Positions 18,444 to 31,085 of a stretch of DNA of 64,000 nucleotides are shown here, one piece after another. Source of the stretch: Siccirubricoccus sp. G192 (GTDB lineage Bacteria > Pseudomonadota > Alphaproteobacteria > Acetobacterales > Acetobacteraceae); the NCBI RefSeq assembly GCF_019084075.1, contig NZ_JAHREN010000001.1, positions 806,001 to 870,000 on the forward strand. Direction: 5' to 3'. The first letter of the stretch is position 1. Each line of letters begins with the position of its first letter. The notes under the pieces were generated by a model. It saw nothing but the letters and a program-made list of their open reading frames with translations, searched no databases and was not told where the DNA came from. A program made the translations under genes and the position numbers.

Positions 18444-18821
18444 ATGAGCATGAGAGGATTGGCTTGGGGTGTGGCGGCGGTCGGGGCGCTGGCCCTGGGC
18501 GCCTGCACCGACAGCATGAGGCAGCAGCCGACCAATGTCGGAAGCAGCGCCGCCGCCCCGATCGTGCCGGGCACCGGCCGCATCATGGGCGGCCTCGGCA
18601 ATGCCGAGGTGCAGCGGTCGCAGGTTGGCGCGGGCGCGCAGGCGCCGATCGTGCCGGGCACCGGCCAGATCGTTGGCGGCGGCACCGGCAATGCCAGCAT
18701 CCAGCGGACGCCGACGGGCCAGGGCGTGCAGGCGCCGATCGTGCGCGGCACCGGCCAGATCAATGGGGGCCTGGGCAATGCGGAGGTGCAGCGCCTGGGC
18801 GGCGGTGCGCCGCCGCCCTGA
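18444..18821 (+). CDS. Small lipoprotein with three internal repeats
   Basis: A 125-residue protein. A lipoprotein signal ends at LALGAC, so it is likely a periplasm-facing lipoprotein. The mature chain is almost wholly three copies of a roughly 25-residue unit, each with APIVPGTGxIxGG then GNAxxQR. GGAGG lies 8 bases before the ATG at 18444. I do not recognise a named family. It is the only plus-strand gene in the block and splits rpsA from sppA, so it is probably a lineage-specific insertion. Confidence 0.75.
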   Translation: MSMRGLAWGVAAVGALALGACTDSMRQQPTNVGSSAAAPIVPGTGRIMGGLGNAEVQRSQVGAGAQAPIVPGTGQIVGGGTGNASIQRTPTGQGVQAPIVRGTGQINGGLGNAEVQRLGGGAPPP

Positions 18822-18836
18822 GGCGGCCGCGATACG

Positions 18837-18867
18837 AAAAGGGGCGGGGCCCGAAAGCCCCACCCCC
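18837..18867 (-). terminator. Terminator hairpin between rpsA and the repeat lipoprotein
   Basis: Arms GGGGCGGGGC and GCCCCACCCC (one mismatch) flank a CCGAAA loop. On the minus strand the hairpin is followed by TTTTC, so it should stop rpsA transcription; it also lies just past the plus-strand lipoprotein gene. Confidence 0.65.
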
Positions 18868-18916
18868 TCCATTCGAGCCATGGCCGCGCCAGGGCTGACC
18901 CGGCGCGGCGCGAGAA

Positions 18917-20677
18917 TCACTCCTCGCCGGCCATCTCCCGCCGCCGGCGGATCGCGGCGCCGAGGATATCGCCCAGCGAGGCGCCGGAATCGGTGCTGCC
19001 GTATTCCTTCATCGCCTCGCGCTCCTCCTCGATCTCCTTGCCCTTGATGGTCAGGGTCAGGCGGCGGGCGGCGCGGTCCACCATGACCACCTTCGCATCG
19101 ACCTTCTCGCCCACGGCGAATTTGTCGGGGCGCTGGTCGGCGCGGTCCCGCGCCAGTTCGGCGCGACGGATGAAGCCGGTGAGCACCTCCTCGATCCTCA
19201 CCTCGATGCCATTGGCCTGCACCTGGGTGACGACGCAGGTGACGATGTCGCCCTTGCGGACGCGGTCCAGCACCTCGGCGGCCGGGTCGGCCTCCAGCTG
19301 CTTGATGCCGAGCGAGATGCGCTCCTTCTCGGCATCGACATCGAGCACCTTGGCCTTGACGGTCTGGCCCTTCTCGAAGCGCGTGATCGCGGTCTCGCCC
19401 GGCTCGTCCCAGGAGAGGTCGGAGAGATGGATCATGCCATCGAGATCCGGGCCGAGGCCGATGAACAGCCCGAACTCGGTGATGTTGCGGATCTCGCCCT
19501 CGACGATGGTGCCGGGCGGATGCGCCTCGGCGAAGCTCTCCCAGGGATTGCCCTGGGCCTGCTTGATGCCGAGCGAGATGCGGCGCTTCGGCTCGTCCAC
19601 GTCCAGGATCATCACGTCCACTTCCTGGCTGGTCGAGACGATCTTGCCGGGATGGGCGTTCTTCCGGGTCCAGCTCATCTCGGAGACATGCACCAGCCCC
19701 TCCACCCCCGGCTCCAGCTCCACGAAGGCGCCGTAGTCGGTGATGTTGGTGACGCGGCCGCTGAACTTGGCGCCGACCGGGTATTTCAGCGCCACGCCCT
19801 CCCAGGGGTCGGCCATCAGCTGCTTCATGCCGAGGCTGATGCGCTGGGTCTCCGGGTTGAAGCGGATCACCTGCACCTTCACCGGCTGGCCGATGGTCAG
19901 CACCTCGGAGGGGTGGTTGACCCGCCGCCAGGCGATGTCGGTGACATGCAGCAGGCCATCGACGCCGCCGAGGTCGACGAAGGCGCCGTAGTCGGTGAGG
20001 TTCTTCACCACGCCGTCCAGCACCGCGCCTTCCTTCAGGCCCTTGATGAGCTCGCCGCGCTGCTCGGTGCGGGCTTCTTCCAGCACGGCGCGGCGGGAGA
20101 CCACGATATTGCCGCGGGCGCGGTCCATCTTGAGCAGTTGGAACTGCTGCGGGGTGCCCATCAGCGGCCCGACATCGCGCACCGGGCGGATATCCACCTG
20201 GGAACCCGGCAGGAAGGCGACGGCGCCGCCGAGATCGACGGTGAAGCCGCCCTTCACCCGGCCGAAGATGGTGCCGGTGACGCGCTGGTTGGCGGCATGC
20301 GCGCGCTCCAGCACGGTCCAGGCTTCCTCGCGCCGGGCCTTCTCGCGCGACAGGACGATGGCGCCGTCGCGGTCCTCGTAGCGCTCGACGAAAAGATCGA
20401 TGAGGTCGCCGGGCTTCACCTCGGCCTGCTGCCCGGCCTGCTGCCCGACCTGCTGCCCCTGGGGGGCGAATTCCTTGAGGGGCACCCGCCCCTCGCTCTT
20501 CAGCCCGACATCGACGACGGCGACATCGTCCTCGACCCGGATGACGCGGCCGGTGACGACCGACCCTGCAAAGCCGGTATCGGGGCCGAGGGTGGCGTCG
20601 AGCAGGGCGGCAAAATCTTCATGCGTGTTGCCCGCCCCAGGGCGATCCTGGGTGGCGAGACTCGTGGCGGTTGCCAT
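18917..20677 (-). CDS. rpsA: 30S ribosomal protein S1
   Basis: A 586-residue protein made of six S1 (OB-fold) repeats. The middle repeats show NLTDYGAFVDLGGVDGLLHV, NITDYGAFVELEPGVEGLVH and NITEFGLFIGLGPDLDGMIH. It binds mRNA on the small subunit. Start at 20677 (MATATSLAT) fits homologues; the open frame extends far upstream without coding character. A short Gln-rich insertion (GQQVGQQAGQQ, about residue 75) comes from a 12-base tandem repeat. The cmk-rpsA order is the usual one. Confidence 0.96.
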   Translation of the reverse strand: MATATSLATQDRPGAGNTHEDFAALLDATLGPDTGFAGSVVTGRVIRVEDDVAVVDVGLKSEGRVPLKEFAPQGQQVGQQAGQQAEVKPGDLIDLFVERYEDRDGAIVLSREKARREEAWTVLERAHAANQRVTGTIFGRVKGGFTVDLGGAVAFLPGSQVDIRPVRDVGPLMGTPQQFQLLKMDRARGNIVVSRRAVLEEARTEQRGELIKGLKEGAVLDGVVKNLTDYGAFVDLGGVDGLLHVTDIAWRRVNHPSEVLTIGQPVKVQVIRFNPETQRISLGMKQLMADPWEGVALKYPVGAKFSGRVTNITDYGAFVELEPGVEGLVHVSEMSWTRKNAHPGKIVSTSQEVDVMILDVDEPKRRISLGIKQAQGNPWESFAEAHPPGTIVEGEIRNITEFGLFIGLGPDLDGMIHLSDLSWDEPGETAITRFEKGQTVKAKVLDVDAEKERISLGIKQLEADPAAEVLDRVRKGDIVTCVVTQVQANGIEVRIEEVLTGFIRRAELARDRADQRPDKFAVGEKVDAKVVMVDRAARRLTLTIKGKEIEEEREAMKEYGSTDSGASLGDILGAAIRRRREMAGEE

Positions 20678-20964
20678 GCGGCAGTTGGTTCCTGGGAGGC
20701 CGGTCCGGAACTGCTTCCGGGACAGGCCAATGGTCCTGCGCCCCTCCGGCATGGCGGCGGTGCCGCCCATCCCAGGGCACGACTTGGTCCGGCGCTTTCG
20801 CTGCGGCCGTCGACCCGTTGCCAGGGCGGTGTATCGGCCCGCCCATTCCCGGTTCGGCCAGCGACGCCAGAGCAGCATAAACGCTCCCGGCCCCGCAAAC
20901 ACGAACACCGCGCCCTATATGGGGTCGCGGCTCCCCGTCGCCTAGCCCCTGGCGAGGGGGCCGG

Positions 20965-21619
20965 TCAAACGGAATCCTCCGGCACCGTCCGCAGCCGCCC
21001 GCGCACCAATTCCAGCGCCGCCGCGAAGGCGGCCTCGGCATCGAGCAGGGTGGTGTCCACCAGCAGCGCATCCGCGGCCGGGCGGAGCGGCGCCACCGGG
21101 CGGTTGGCGTCCTGGGCGTCGCGGTCGCGGATTTCCGCCGCCACCTGCGCCGGATCGGCCTCGATGCCGCGGCCGCGCAGCTCCAGCCAGCGGCGGCGGG
21201 TGCGCTCCGCCGGGGAGGCGGTGACGAAGAGCTTCACGGGGGGCTTCGGGAAAGACGACGGTGCCGATGTCGCGCCCGTCCAGCACGGCGCCATGGCGGC
21301 GGCCGAAGCCGCGCTGGAATTCCAGCAGGGCGGTGCGCACCGCCGGGATGGCGGCGACGGCGCTGGCCGCCATATCGGCCTCCGGGCCGCGCAGGTCGGG
21401 GCGGGCCAGGTCGGCGGCGGTGAGGGCCTCCGCCTCGGCCAGCGCCACCGGAGCGTCCCGCGGGTCGATGCCGCGGTCCAGCACCCGGCGGCCGACGGCG
21501 CGATAGAGCAGGCCGGTATCGAGATAGGCCAGGCCGAGCGTTGCGGCCAGGCGCCGCGCCAGGGTGCCCTTGCCGGCGGCGGCCGGCCCATCCACGGCGA
21601 TGACCAGCCCAGCCCTCAC
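20965..21619 (-). CDS. cmk: Cytidylate kinase, frame broken by +1 base at 21238-21243
   Basis: Phosphorylates CMP and dCMP. The first part (start 21619, [21 protein letters not shown]) has the P-loop and runs to [13 protein letters not shown]. The frame then fails in a run of six G (six C in the gene). Removing one base continues as [17 protein letters not shown] to the end at 20965, giving 217 residues, normal for Cmk. The gene is essential in most bacteria and both halves are well conserved, so a base-calling error is more likely than a dead gene. It lies between aroA and rpsA. Confidence 0.9.
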
Positions 21620-21626
21620 GCCCGCC

Positions 21627-22991
21627 TCACGCAGGCCCGATCGCCGCCCCGCCGGCGGCCTGGTTCACCAGGGCGGCGAAGCCGGGGAAGCTGGTCTCGA
21701 TGAAGCCGGCATCATCCACCGCGACCGGCGCGCGGGTTGCCAGGCCCAGCACCAGGGCGCTCATGGCGATGCGGTGGTCCATATGCGTGGCGACCAGGCC
21801 CCCGCCCGGGATGGCGCCCATCATGCCATGCACCAGCAGGTCGTCGCCCAGGATCTCCGCCCGGATGCCATTGCCGGCCAGCAGCGCGGCGGTGACGGCC
21901 AGGCGGTCGCTCTCCTTCACCCGCAGCTCGCCGAGGCCGCGCATGCGGGTGGTGCCCCGCGCCGCCGCCGCCGCGACCGCCAGGACCGGGTATTCGTCGA
22001 TCATGGCGGGCGCCCGGCCGGGCGGCACCTCCACGGCGCGCAATTCGGAGTATTCCGCCACCAGGTCGCCGACCGCCTCGCCGCCCTCGGTGCGGGCATT
22101 CTCCACCGTGAGCCTGGCGCCCATCTCCCGCAGGGTGGCGAGGAGGCCGGTGCGGAGCGGGTTCAGCCCGACATTCTCCAGCACCAGCCGGGAGCCCGGC
22201 ACCAGCAGCGCCGCCACCAGCAGGAAGGCGGCCGAGGAGGGGTCGCCCGGCACCAGGATGGGGGCGGCCACCAATCCCGGCTGGCCCTCCAGCTCGATCA
22301 CCCGGCCCTCCGGCCTGTCCTCCACCCGCACCGTCGCGCCGAAATGCCGGAGCATGTTCTCGGTATGGTCGCGGGTGGGTTCCGGCTCGACCACCCGTGT
22401 GGTGCCGGGCGCGCACAATCCCGCCAGCAGGCAGGCCGATTTCACCTGGGCGGAAGCCACCGGCAGCCGGTAGTCGAGCGGCAGGGGCTCCGCCGCGCCC
22501 TGCACCGCCAGCGGCAGCCGGCCGCCCTCGCGCGACCAGAATTGCGCGCCGGTGGCGGCCAGCGGCTCCGTCACCCGCCGCATCGGCCGGCTGCGGAGCG
22601 AGGCGTCGCCGGTCAGCACCGAGAAGATCGGGTGGCCGGCCAGCAGGCCGGTCAGCAGCCGGGCGGCGGTGCCGGAATTGCCCATGTCCAGCACATCCGC
22701 CGGCTCCACCAGCCCGCCGACGCCGCGGCCGGCCACCCGCCAGCGCCCGGGGCCGAGGCGCTCCACCGTGGCGCCGAGGGCCCGCATGGCGGCGGCGGTG
22801 CGGAGCACGTCCTCACCCTCCAGCAATCCCTCGATGCTGGTGGTACCGACCGCCAGCGCGCCGAACATCAGGGCGCGGTGGCTGATGGATTTGTCGCCGG
22901 GCACGCGAAGGCAGCCGGAGAGGGGCGCCGGGGCGGCGGCGGCGCGGAGGGGCTGGGGGAGGAGCTCGGCCATGGAGGGCGCGTTTGACAC
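21627..22991 (-). CDS. aroA: 3-phosphoshikimate 1-carboxyvinyltransferase (EPSP synthase, class II-like)
   Basis: A 454-residue shikimate-pathway enzyme. Motifs: [78 protein letters not shown] and [11 protein letters not shown]. The overall pattern is closest to the Agrobacterium CP4 branch. The loop reads GNSGT, not the CP4 GNAAT, so CP4-like insensitivity is not predicted. It starts the aroA-cmk-rpsA group and is divergent from the FYDLN gene. Confidence 0.95.
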   Translation of the reverse strand: MSNAPSMAELLPQPLRAAAAPAPLSGCLRVPGDKSISHRALMFGALAVGTTSIEGLLEGEDVLRTAAAMRALGATVERLGPGRWRVAGRGVGGLVEPADVLDMGNSGTAARLLTGLLAGHPIFSVLTGDASLRSRPMRRVTEPLAATGAQFWSREGGRLPLAVQGAAEPLPLDYRLPVASAQVKSACLLAGLCAPGTTRVVEPEPTRDHTENMLRHFGATVRVEDRPEGRVIELEGQPGLVAAPILVPGDPSSAAFLLVAALLVPGSRLVLENVGLNPLRTGLLATLREMGARLTVENARTEGGEAVGDLVAEYSELRAVEVPPGRAPAMIDEYPVLAVAAAAARGTTRMRGLGELRVKESDRLAVTAALLAGNGIRAEILGDDLLVHGMMGAIPGGGLVATHMDHRIAMSALVLGLATRAPVAVDDAGFIETSFPGFAALVNQAAGGAAIGPA

Positions 22992-23092
22992 GGGCCGCTG
23001 CCCCGTGGCAATGCGCGGGCCCTTTTTCCCGGCCTGCGCGCGGCCGCCACATCACCCTGCGCGCCGGTCGGCTCTCAGCACGAGGCTTCCCC

Positions 23093-23419
23093 ATGGCCAA
23101 GCCCGAATTGGGCCTCAAGCGCGTCTGCGTCGCCTGCGGCACGAAGTTCTACGACCTCGCCCGCGCCCCGGCGGTCTGCCCGAAATGCGGCACGGAACAG
23201 CCGGCCGAGCAGCCGCGCCCGCGCCGCGTCGCCGGCCCGCTGCCGCCCGAGGACAAGGTGAAGAAGCGCGCCGCCACCCCGGAGGCCGAGGGCGAGGAGG
23301 TGGAACTCGAGGATGTCGAGGCCGACGAGACCATCGAGGATGCCGAGGAGCTCGAGGACGAGGCCGAGGCGATCAGCGACGAGCTCGAGGTCGATGCCGA
23401 CCGCGACGAGGAAACCTGA
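23093..23419 (+). CDS. FYDLN-acid family protein (TIGR02300)
   Basis: A 108-residue protein. The N-terminus has a zinc-ribbon-like part, LKRVCVACGTKFYDLARAP then VCPKCGTEQP (two CxxC pairs), with the family motif KFYDL. The second half is extremely acidic (runs of Glu and Asp). This two-part plan defines the TIGR02300 family, found in alphaproteobacteria beside aroA and of unknown function. The start at 23093 precedes MAKPELGLKR, as in relatives. The 101-base gap to aroA should hold divergent promoters. Confidence 0.9.
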   Translation: MAKPELGLKRVCVACGTKFYDLARAPAVCPKCGTEQPAEQPRPRRVAGPLPPEDKVKKRAATPEAEGEEVELEDVEADETIEDAEELEDEAEAISDELEVDADRDEET

Positions 23420-23428
23420 TCCCGCCCC

Positions 23429-23456
23429 GCCCTGCCGGTGACCGCATCGGCAGGGC
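23429..23456 (+). terminator. Possible terminator after the FYDLN-type gene
   Basis: A 9-bp perfect stem (GCCCTGCCG with CGGCAGGGC) with a 10-base loop begins 10 bases after the stop. No T-run follows, so it may be a weak or Rho-assisted terminator. Confidence 0.4.
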
Positions 23457-23551
23457 CCGACGGTGCCGGCGCATGCCATCCCCGCATGCCATCCCTGGCC
23501 AGGATGAGCGCCCCACCTGACCCGGGCGGGCGGCGGGGCCATCTCTCCCCC

Positions 23552-27239
<3,688 letters not shown>

Positions 27240-27255
27240 GTGTTTGAGCCATGGC

Positions 27256-27363
27256 GGCTATCTCGTCCGCTTCGCGCGGATGCCCGGGTTCCGCAGCTTC
27301 CAGGCCGCGGTGCTCGAGCGCCGCCGCCGGGTGCCCACCAGCCCCGGCAGCCCGGTGCGGTAG
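27256..27363 (+). pseudogene. Possible C-terminal remnant of an unrecognised protein
   Basis: Between the gyrB stop and its terminator one frame reads GYLVRFARMPGF then FQAAVLERRRRVPTSPGSPV and a stop. The composition looks coding and there is no start codon, so it may be the tail of a gene lost by deletion. I do not recognise the parent. Low certainty. Confidence 0.3.
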
Positions 27364-27400
27364 CCGCCACCCACGCCCCTGCCCAAAGGGCAGGTGCCAG

Positions 27401-27438
27401 AAAGCCCCATGACCTCATCCCGAGGTCATGGGGCTTTT
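27401..27438 (+). terminator. Rho-independent terminator of gyrB
   Basis: A perfect 16-bp stem (AAAGCCCCATGACCTC with its complement) around an ATCCC loop, followed by a T-run (CTTTTTG). It stands about 160 bases past the gyrB stop and is a textbook intrinsic terminator. Confidence 0.92.
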
Positions 27439-27523
27439 TGCGTTTCCGGCAACGGAGGCGAACATCGCCCGGAATCCGCAGGTCATCTGGCAATCCCGGC
27501 GGTGGACCCGCCGCCCGCTCCCG

Positions 27524-28069
27524 TCAGGGATGGCTGCCCATGTAGACCAGCGTCCCGTCAGGCTCCAGGACGGCCGCCGAGTTCATGCTGGCCCGCTCGA
27601 TCTTCCCCGGCCCCATGATGTGGAACACCTCCTGGCCGCCTGCGAGCAGGTAGTCGGTGATGATGCGTCGGTGGCAGCGCCACCAGACTGCCTCGGCACA
27701 CATGATGGCGCAGACATGAGAGCCGCCGAGGCCACGCAGCTCCGCCATGCCTTCACGGAAGTCGGGCGTGGCTGCGTAATCGGCGTAGTTTCGGAAGCTT
27801 GTGTTTTCCCAGAAGGTGTTCCGCGAGGGGCCCTGGTCCTTTTGCTTGCCGCGCAGGCCGCCCAGGCGCCCGCAATGCCGATAGCCGATCTGGTACGGGG
27901 CCAAGGCTGCTGGGAGGGCGTCAGCATTGAACTGCGGGTTGGTGCGCGAACGGGGGATCGTCCGGACATCCACGACGAAATCGGCCCCGGCTTCGCGGAG
28001 CAGATCGACCAGTTCCACCACCGATCGGGTCGAATGGCCGATTGTGTAGAATGGGGAACCCGGGGGCAT
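27524..28069 (-). CDS. DUF488 domain-containing protein
   Basis: A 181-residue cytosolic protein of the DUF488 family: FYTIGHSTRSVVELVDLLRE, FVVDVRTIPRSRTNPQFN, YRHCGRLGGLR, and the cysteine/histidine segment IMCAEAVWWRCHRRIITDYL. The biochemical role is unknown. It is isolated, facing the gyrB terminator, and its codon use is a little less GC-biased than its neighbours, so it may be part of an accessory segment that continues to about 31 kb. Confidence 0.88.
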   Translation of the reverse strand: MPPGSPFYTIGHSTRSVVELVDLLREAGADFVVDVRTIPRSRTNPQFNADALPAALAPYQIGYRHCGRLGGLRGKQKDQGPSRNTFWENTSFRNYADYAATPDFREGMAELRGLGGSHVCAIMCAEAVWWRCHRRIITDYLLAGGQEVFHIMGPGKIERASMNSAAVLEPDGTLVYMGSHP

Positions 28070-28132
28070 GCTCCGCCTCGCTTCCGATGGGAGGTCAACG
28101 CGAGGTGGGCGGGGGTAGATGCGAGCGGCGGA

Positions 28133-28316
28133 TCAGGCCGACTGGAACCGGGCTGGGGTGGATGCCGCGGAGCGCGGTACCACCGGCTCCGCGCCACGCC
28201 CTGCCACCCGCGGGACGGTGAGGCGCCGCAGTCGGCCATCCTGTGTCGGCCAGTCGATGGAGTGACCCTCGGACGGCCCCAGGCGCACCAGGCTGCCAGG
28301 TCCTGTGAGCCAGCGG
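28133..28316 (-). other. Gap after the MFS gene; possible gene remnant
   Basis: On the minus strand one frame stays open here and reads GSLVRLGPSEGHSIDW then LRRLTVPRVAGRGAEPVV, ending at 28133 without a start of its own. It could be a C-terminal fragment joined to the MFS end by a past deletion, or chance in GC-rich DNA. No family recognised. Confidence 0.25.
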
Positions 28317-28323
28317 CGACACC

Positions 28324-29536
28324 TCAGCGCCCCATGGGCCGGCGCAGCGCCCAGAAGGCGATGGATCCACCTACATAGGCGGCGATGGAGAGGATGAAGG
28401 CCAGCCGGTAGCTGCCGGTCAGGTCGAACAGCAGCCCCGCGGCCCAGGAGCCGATTGCCGCACCCAGGCCGGAGCCGATGGTGATGACGCCCAGGATGGT
28501 CCCCAGCCTGGGGCCCGGAAAGAGGTCCGCGGTCTTGGCGGTAATGGCCGGGCCGCGCGCACCCCAGGTCAGACCGAAGAAGCAGGCATGCAGCCAAAGC
28601 AGCAGGTGCTGGTCGGGCCCGTCGATCAGCAGCGCGCAGGCCACCCCGACGATGGAGATGCCATAGGCCAGCAGCGCCGCCCTCTCCCGTCCGATGTAGT
28701 CGGAGATCGTGCCGGTCAGGATCACCCCTGGCAGCGCCAGGAAGCTGCCCATGCCCAGCACCGTCGCGGCATAGAGTGGCTCGAACCCCTGGCCCACGGC
28801 GAAGGCCAGCTGGTGCAGCGAGACCAGGAAGCTGCCGATGCTGGTGAACATGTAGACAAGGAGCAGCAGCCAGAAGTGCCGGGTGCGCGCCGCCTCGGCC
28901 AGGGTCCATTGCCGTGCCGCCGTCGCGGCCGCGGTGGCGGGAGCGTCGGGAGCACTGGGAGTCGCCCCGGCGCGGGGGAACATCGCAGCCAGTGGCAGGA
29001 CCAGCAGTGCCATGGTGCCCGCCTGCAGCAGATAAGCGCTGCGCCAGCCCAGCCCGTCCACCAGGATCTGCGCCACCGGTGCCGAGACGGCGCGGCCGAA
29101 GCCGTTGGCCGACTGCAGGATGGAGATCGCCATGCCGCGTTGCGCGGTGAACAGACGCGAAACCAGCGGCACCAGGACCACCAGGCCGATGCAGGTCGCA
29201 CCGAACGTCATCACCACGCCGTAGAGCAGGACAATGTGCCAAAGCGTCGTGGCGAAGGCGCTGCCGAGCAGTCCCAGCGTCAATAGGCAGCCGCCCAGCA
29301 GCACCATGCGGCGGGAACCCACACGGTCCGCCAACCCGCCCACCAGGGGAGAGCAGGCACCGCCGACCAGTTGCCCCACCGAATAGGCCACGCTGCTCTC
29401 CGCGCGGCCCCAGTGGAATTCCTCGATGAAGGCCAGCAGGAAGACCGTGTAGGCATGCATCAAGCTGGCGCTGACGGTGAAGGCCAGGAAGCCGCTGACC
29501 AGGATCAGCCAGGCCTGGCGCGAGGGGGGAGCGCAT
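28324..29536 (-). CDS. MFS transporter; N-terminus split by +1 base at 29524-29529
   Basis: A 12-helix major facilitator protein. The frame as read starts at MMHAYTVFLLAFIEEFHWG (29463), missing the first helix. An ATG at 29536 followed by removal of one base from a six-base run gives MRSPSRQAWLILVSGFLAF and joins the rest (403 residues). The loop 2-3 motif GGLADRVGSRRMVLLGG and a repeat of it (GTISDYIGRERAALLAYG) are present. It resembles oxalate/formate- or monocarboxylate-type MFS; the substrate is unknown. Confidence 0.87.
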
Positions 29537-29796
29537 TATCGGGCTCAGCTCCCCTCGTCGCGCAGGGCGGCCGTCACCGCGAGGTGCCCTGCCGCCCTGC
29601 CGATATCATGCGCATGGCGCGCCATTGCTGCTGAGCGGCGTGATCATCGGGGCGGCCTCCGCCCCGAGCATCGCGCGCGTGCCGGCCCAGCGCAACCGGG
29701 CCTGGGATGGTCTGTAATGAGACCTGTGCGCGGATGTGTTCGGACAGGCGGCGATCCGGCTGATTCGCTGACCGTATTCTGACGGCGGAGGTCGGG
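29537..29796. other. Intergenic stretch between MFS gene and IS5 fragment
   Basis: No complete gene. On the minus strand a 26-codon frame (MARHAHDIGRAAGHLAV then a stop) ends just before the MFS start and may be the tail of a gene cut by the IS insertion. The part after about 29710 is probably the left end of the IS5-type element; I could not define its terminal repeat. Confidence 0.35.
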
Positions 29797-30180
29797 ATGG
29801 CACGGCGGCGGATTGGGCAGGAGGATCTCATCGCACGCCCGGAGCCGTGGGCCGCATCATCACTGACGGAACTCGCCACGCTGCTTGACTGGGCCGAGAT
29901 TGACCGCGCCCTCAAGGGCATCTCGGCAGCGGCGAAGGGTGAGATTGGTTGGCCGCCGCTGACCCTGTTCCGGGCTCTACTGCTGGCGACCTGGCACGAT
30001 CTCTCCGACATCAGGCTGGCCGAGGCGCTGGACGATCGCACCAGCTTCCGGCGGTTCTGCGGCTTCGCCGCGCACGAGCCCACGCCCGAGCGCACTGCCT
30101 TCGCCCGCTTCCACCGCGAGTTGGTCCGGCGCGGCCTGGATCGGGCGCTGTTCGAGGCCGTCATGCCGCGCGTCAGGGGC
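29797..30180 (+). pseudogene. IS5-family transposase, N-terminal fragment
   Basis: The first ~128 residues match IS5-type transposases: LTELATLLDWAEIDRAL, WPPLTLFRALLLATW, LSDIRLAEALDDRTSFRRFC and EPTPERTAFARFHRELV. After VMPRVRG the sequence changes to unrelated DNA that looks like an ISL3 end, so the catalytic part is missing. Not functional. Confidence 0.85.
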
Positions 30181-30911
30181 TCTTCCTCGATTTCGGTGCA
30201 GCGGGGCGCGCCGGCGGCTACGTCGCCGCTCAGCTATGCGGCAAGCACGCGCACCCGCAGCAGGGCGTGGCTGGCGCGACCGGACATCTGCCGCTTCACC
30301 GTCTTGATGCGGTTGATCTCGCCTTCGACCGGGCTCGTGCTCCAGGGCTCCGTGATGGCCGCGCGGACGGCGGCCAGATCGCGGCCGATGCCCTCCGCGA
30401 GACTGGCGAGCTCGCTTTCGCGTGCCGTGGCGAGCCAAGCGTCCAGATCGGCAGCATCGCCGCCGCGGAGCATCGCAGCGAACCGCCGCGCCAGACCGGC
30501 AGCGGCATCGAGTGCAGGCGCGGCAGCCGTGATGCGGTGCACGAGATCGCGTTCCTCGGCACTGATCTGGTCAGGTTCGCACCCCAGCAACCAGGCGCAG
30601 CGCCGGCGCGACGGCCTGCGAACCGCGGCCGACCCGGCCGTGACGGAGGCCGGGTCGGGCAGGGGAACCGCTCGGCGCTCCGCAGCCTACCGTGCGACGG
30701 TCTGGAAGCTGCCGGCGAAGCCCCGCTCGCGGATTTCGCGGCAGAGTTCGGCCACCTTGCGGCAGCCAGCTTCCCAGCGCTGCTCAAGGTAAGGACGAAA
30801 CGGGTCGAGCATGCGCGACACAGGCGGGCGGCGGTGTTCCGGGGCACCGCCGCCCGCCTTTGTCGCGCCATAGCTTGACAAGCTCCGGGTCGAGGGCCCA
30901 ATCCGCTCCAC
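30181..30911 (-). pseudogene. ISL3-family transposase remnant inserted in the IS5-type gene
   Basis: The C-terminal part is clear at 30234-30590 on the minus strand: DLVHRITAAAPALDAA, then TSPVEGEINRIKTVKRQM and GRASHALLRVRV, the ISL3 signature. An upstream piece at 30687-30911 in another frame reads YLEQRWEAGCRKVAELCREI then GFAGSFQTVAR, also ISL3-like. Frames are disrupted and the N-terminal half is gone. The junction at about 30180 (GGGCTCTTCCTCGATTTC) resembles an ISL3 terminal repeat. Confidence 0.8.
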
Positions 30912-31085
30912 GAACTACGGCCGCATCATCGTCCTACCCTACATATAGGTTTGTTCCGCGCGGCCGGGATCAGGCGGGCTTCGCCGGAATCCACCGGCCT
31001 CCCCATGGGTCGCCGGGCCTGGCCGGCGACCCTGAAGCCTTACGGAAAAGCCTGGGATCCTGGTTGTCTGCCCGCACCACCTCCG

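Noticed and set aside
21627..22991. Glyphosate-insensitive EPSP synthase.
   Set aside because: The protein is class II-like, but the key loop is GNSGT rather than the CP4 GNAAT, so insensitivity cannot be claimed.
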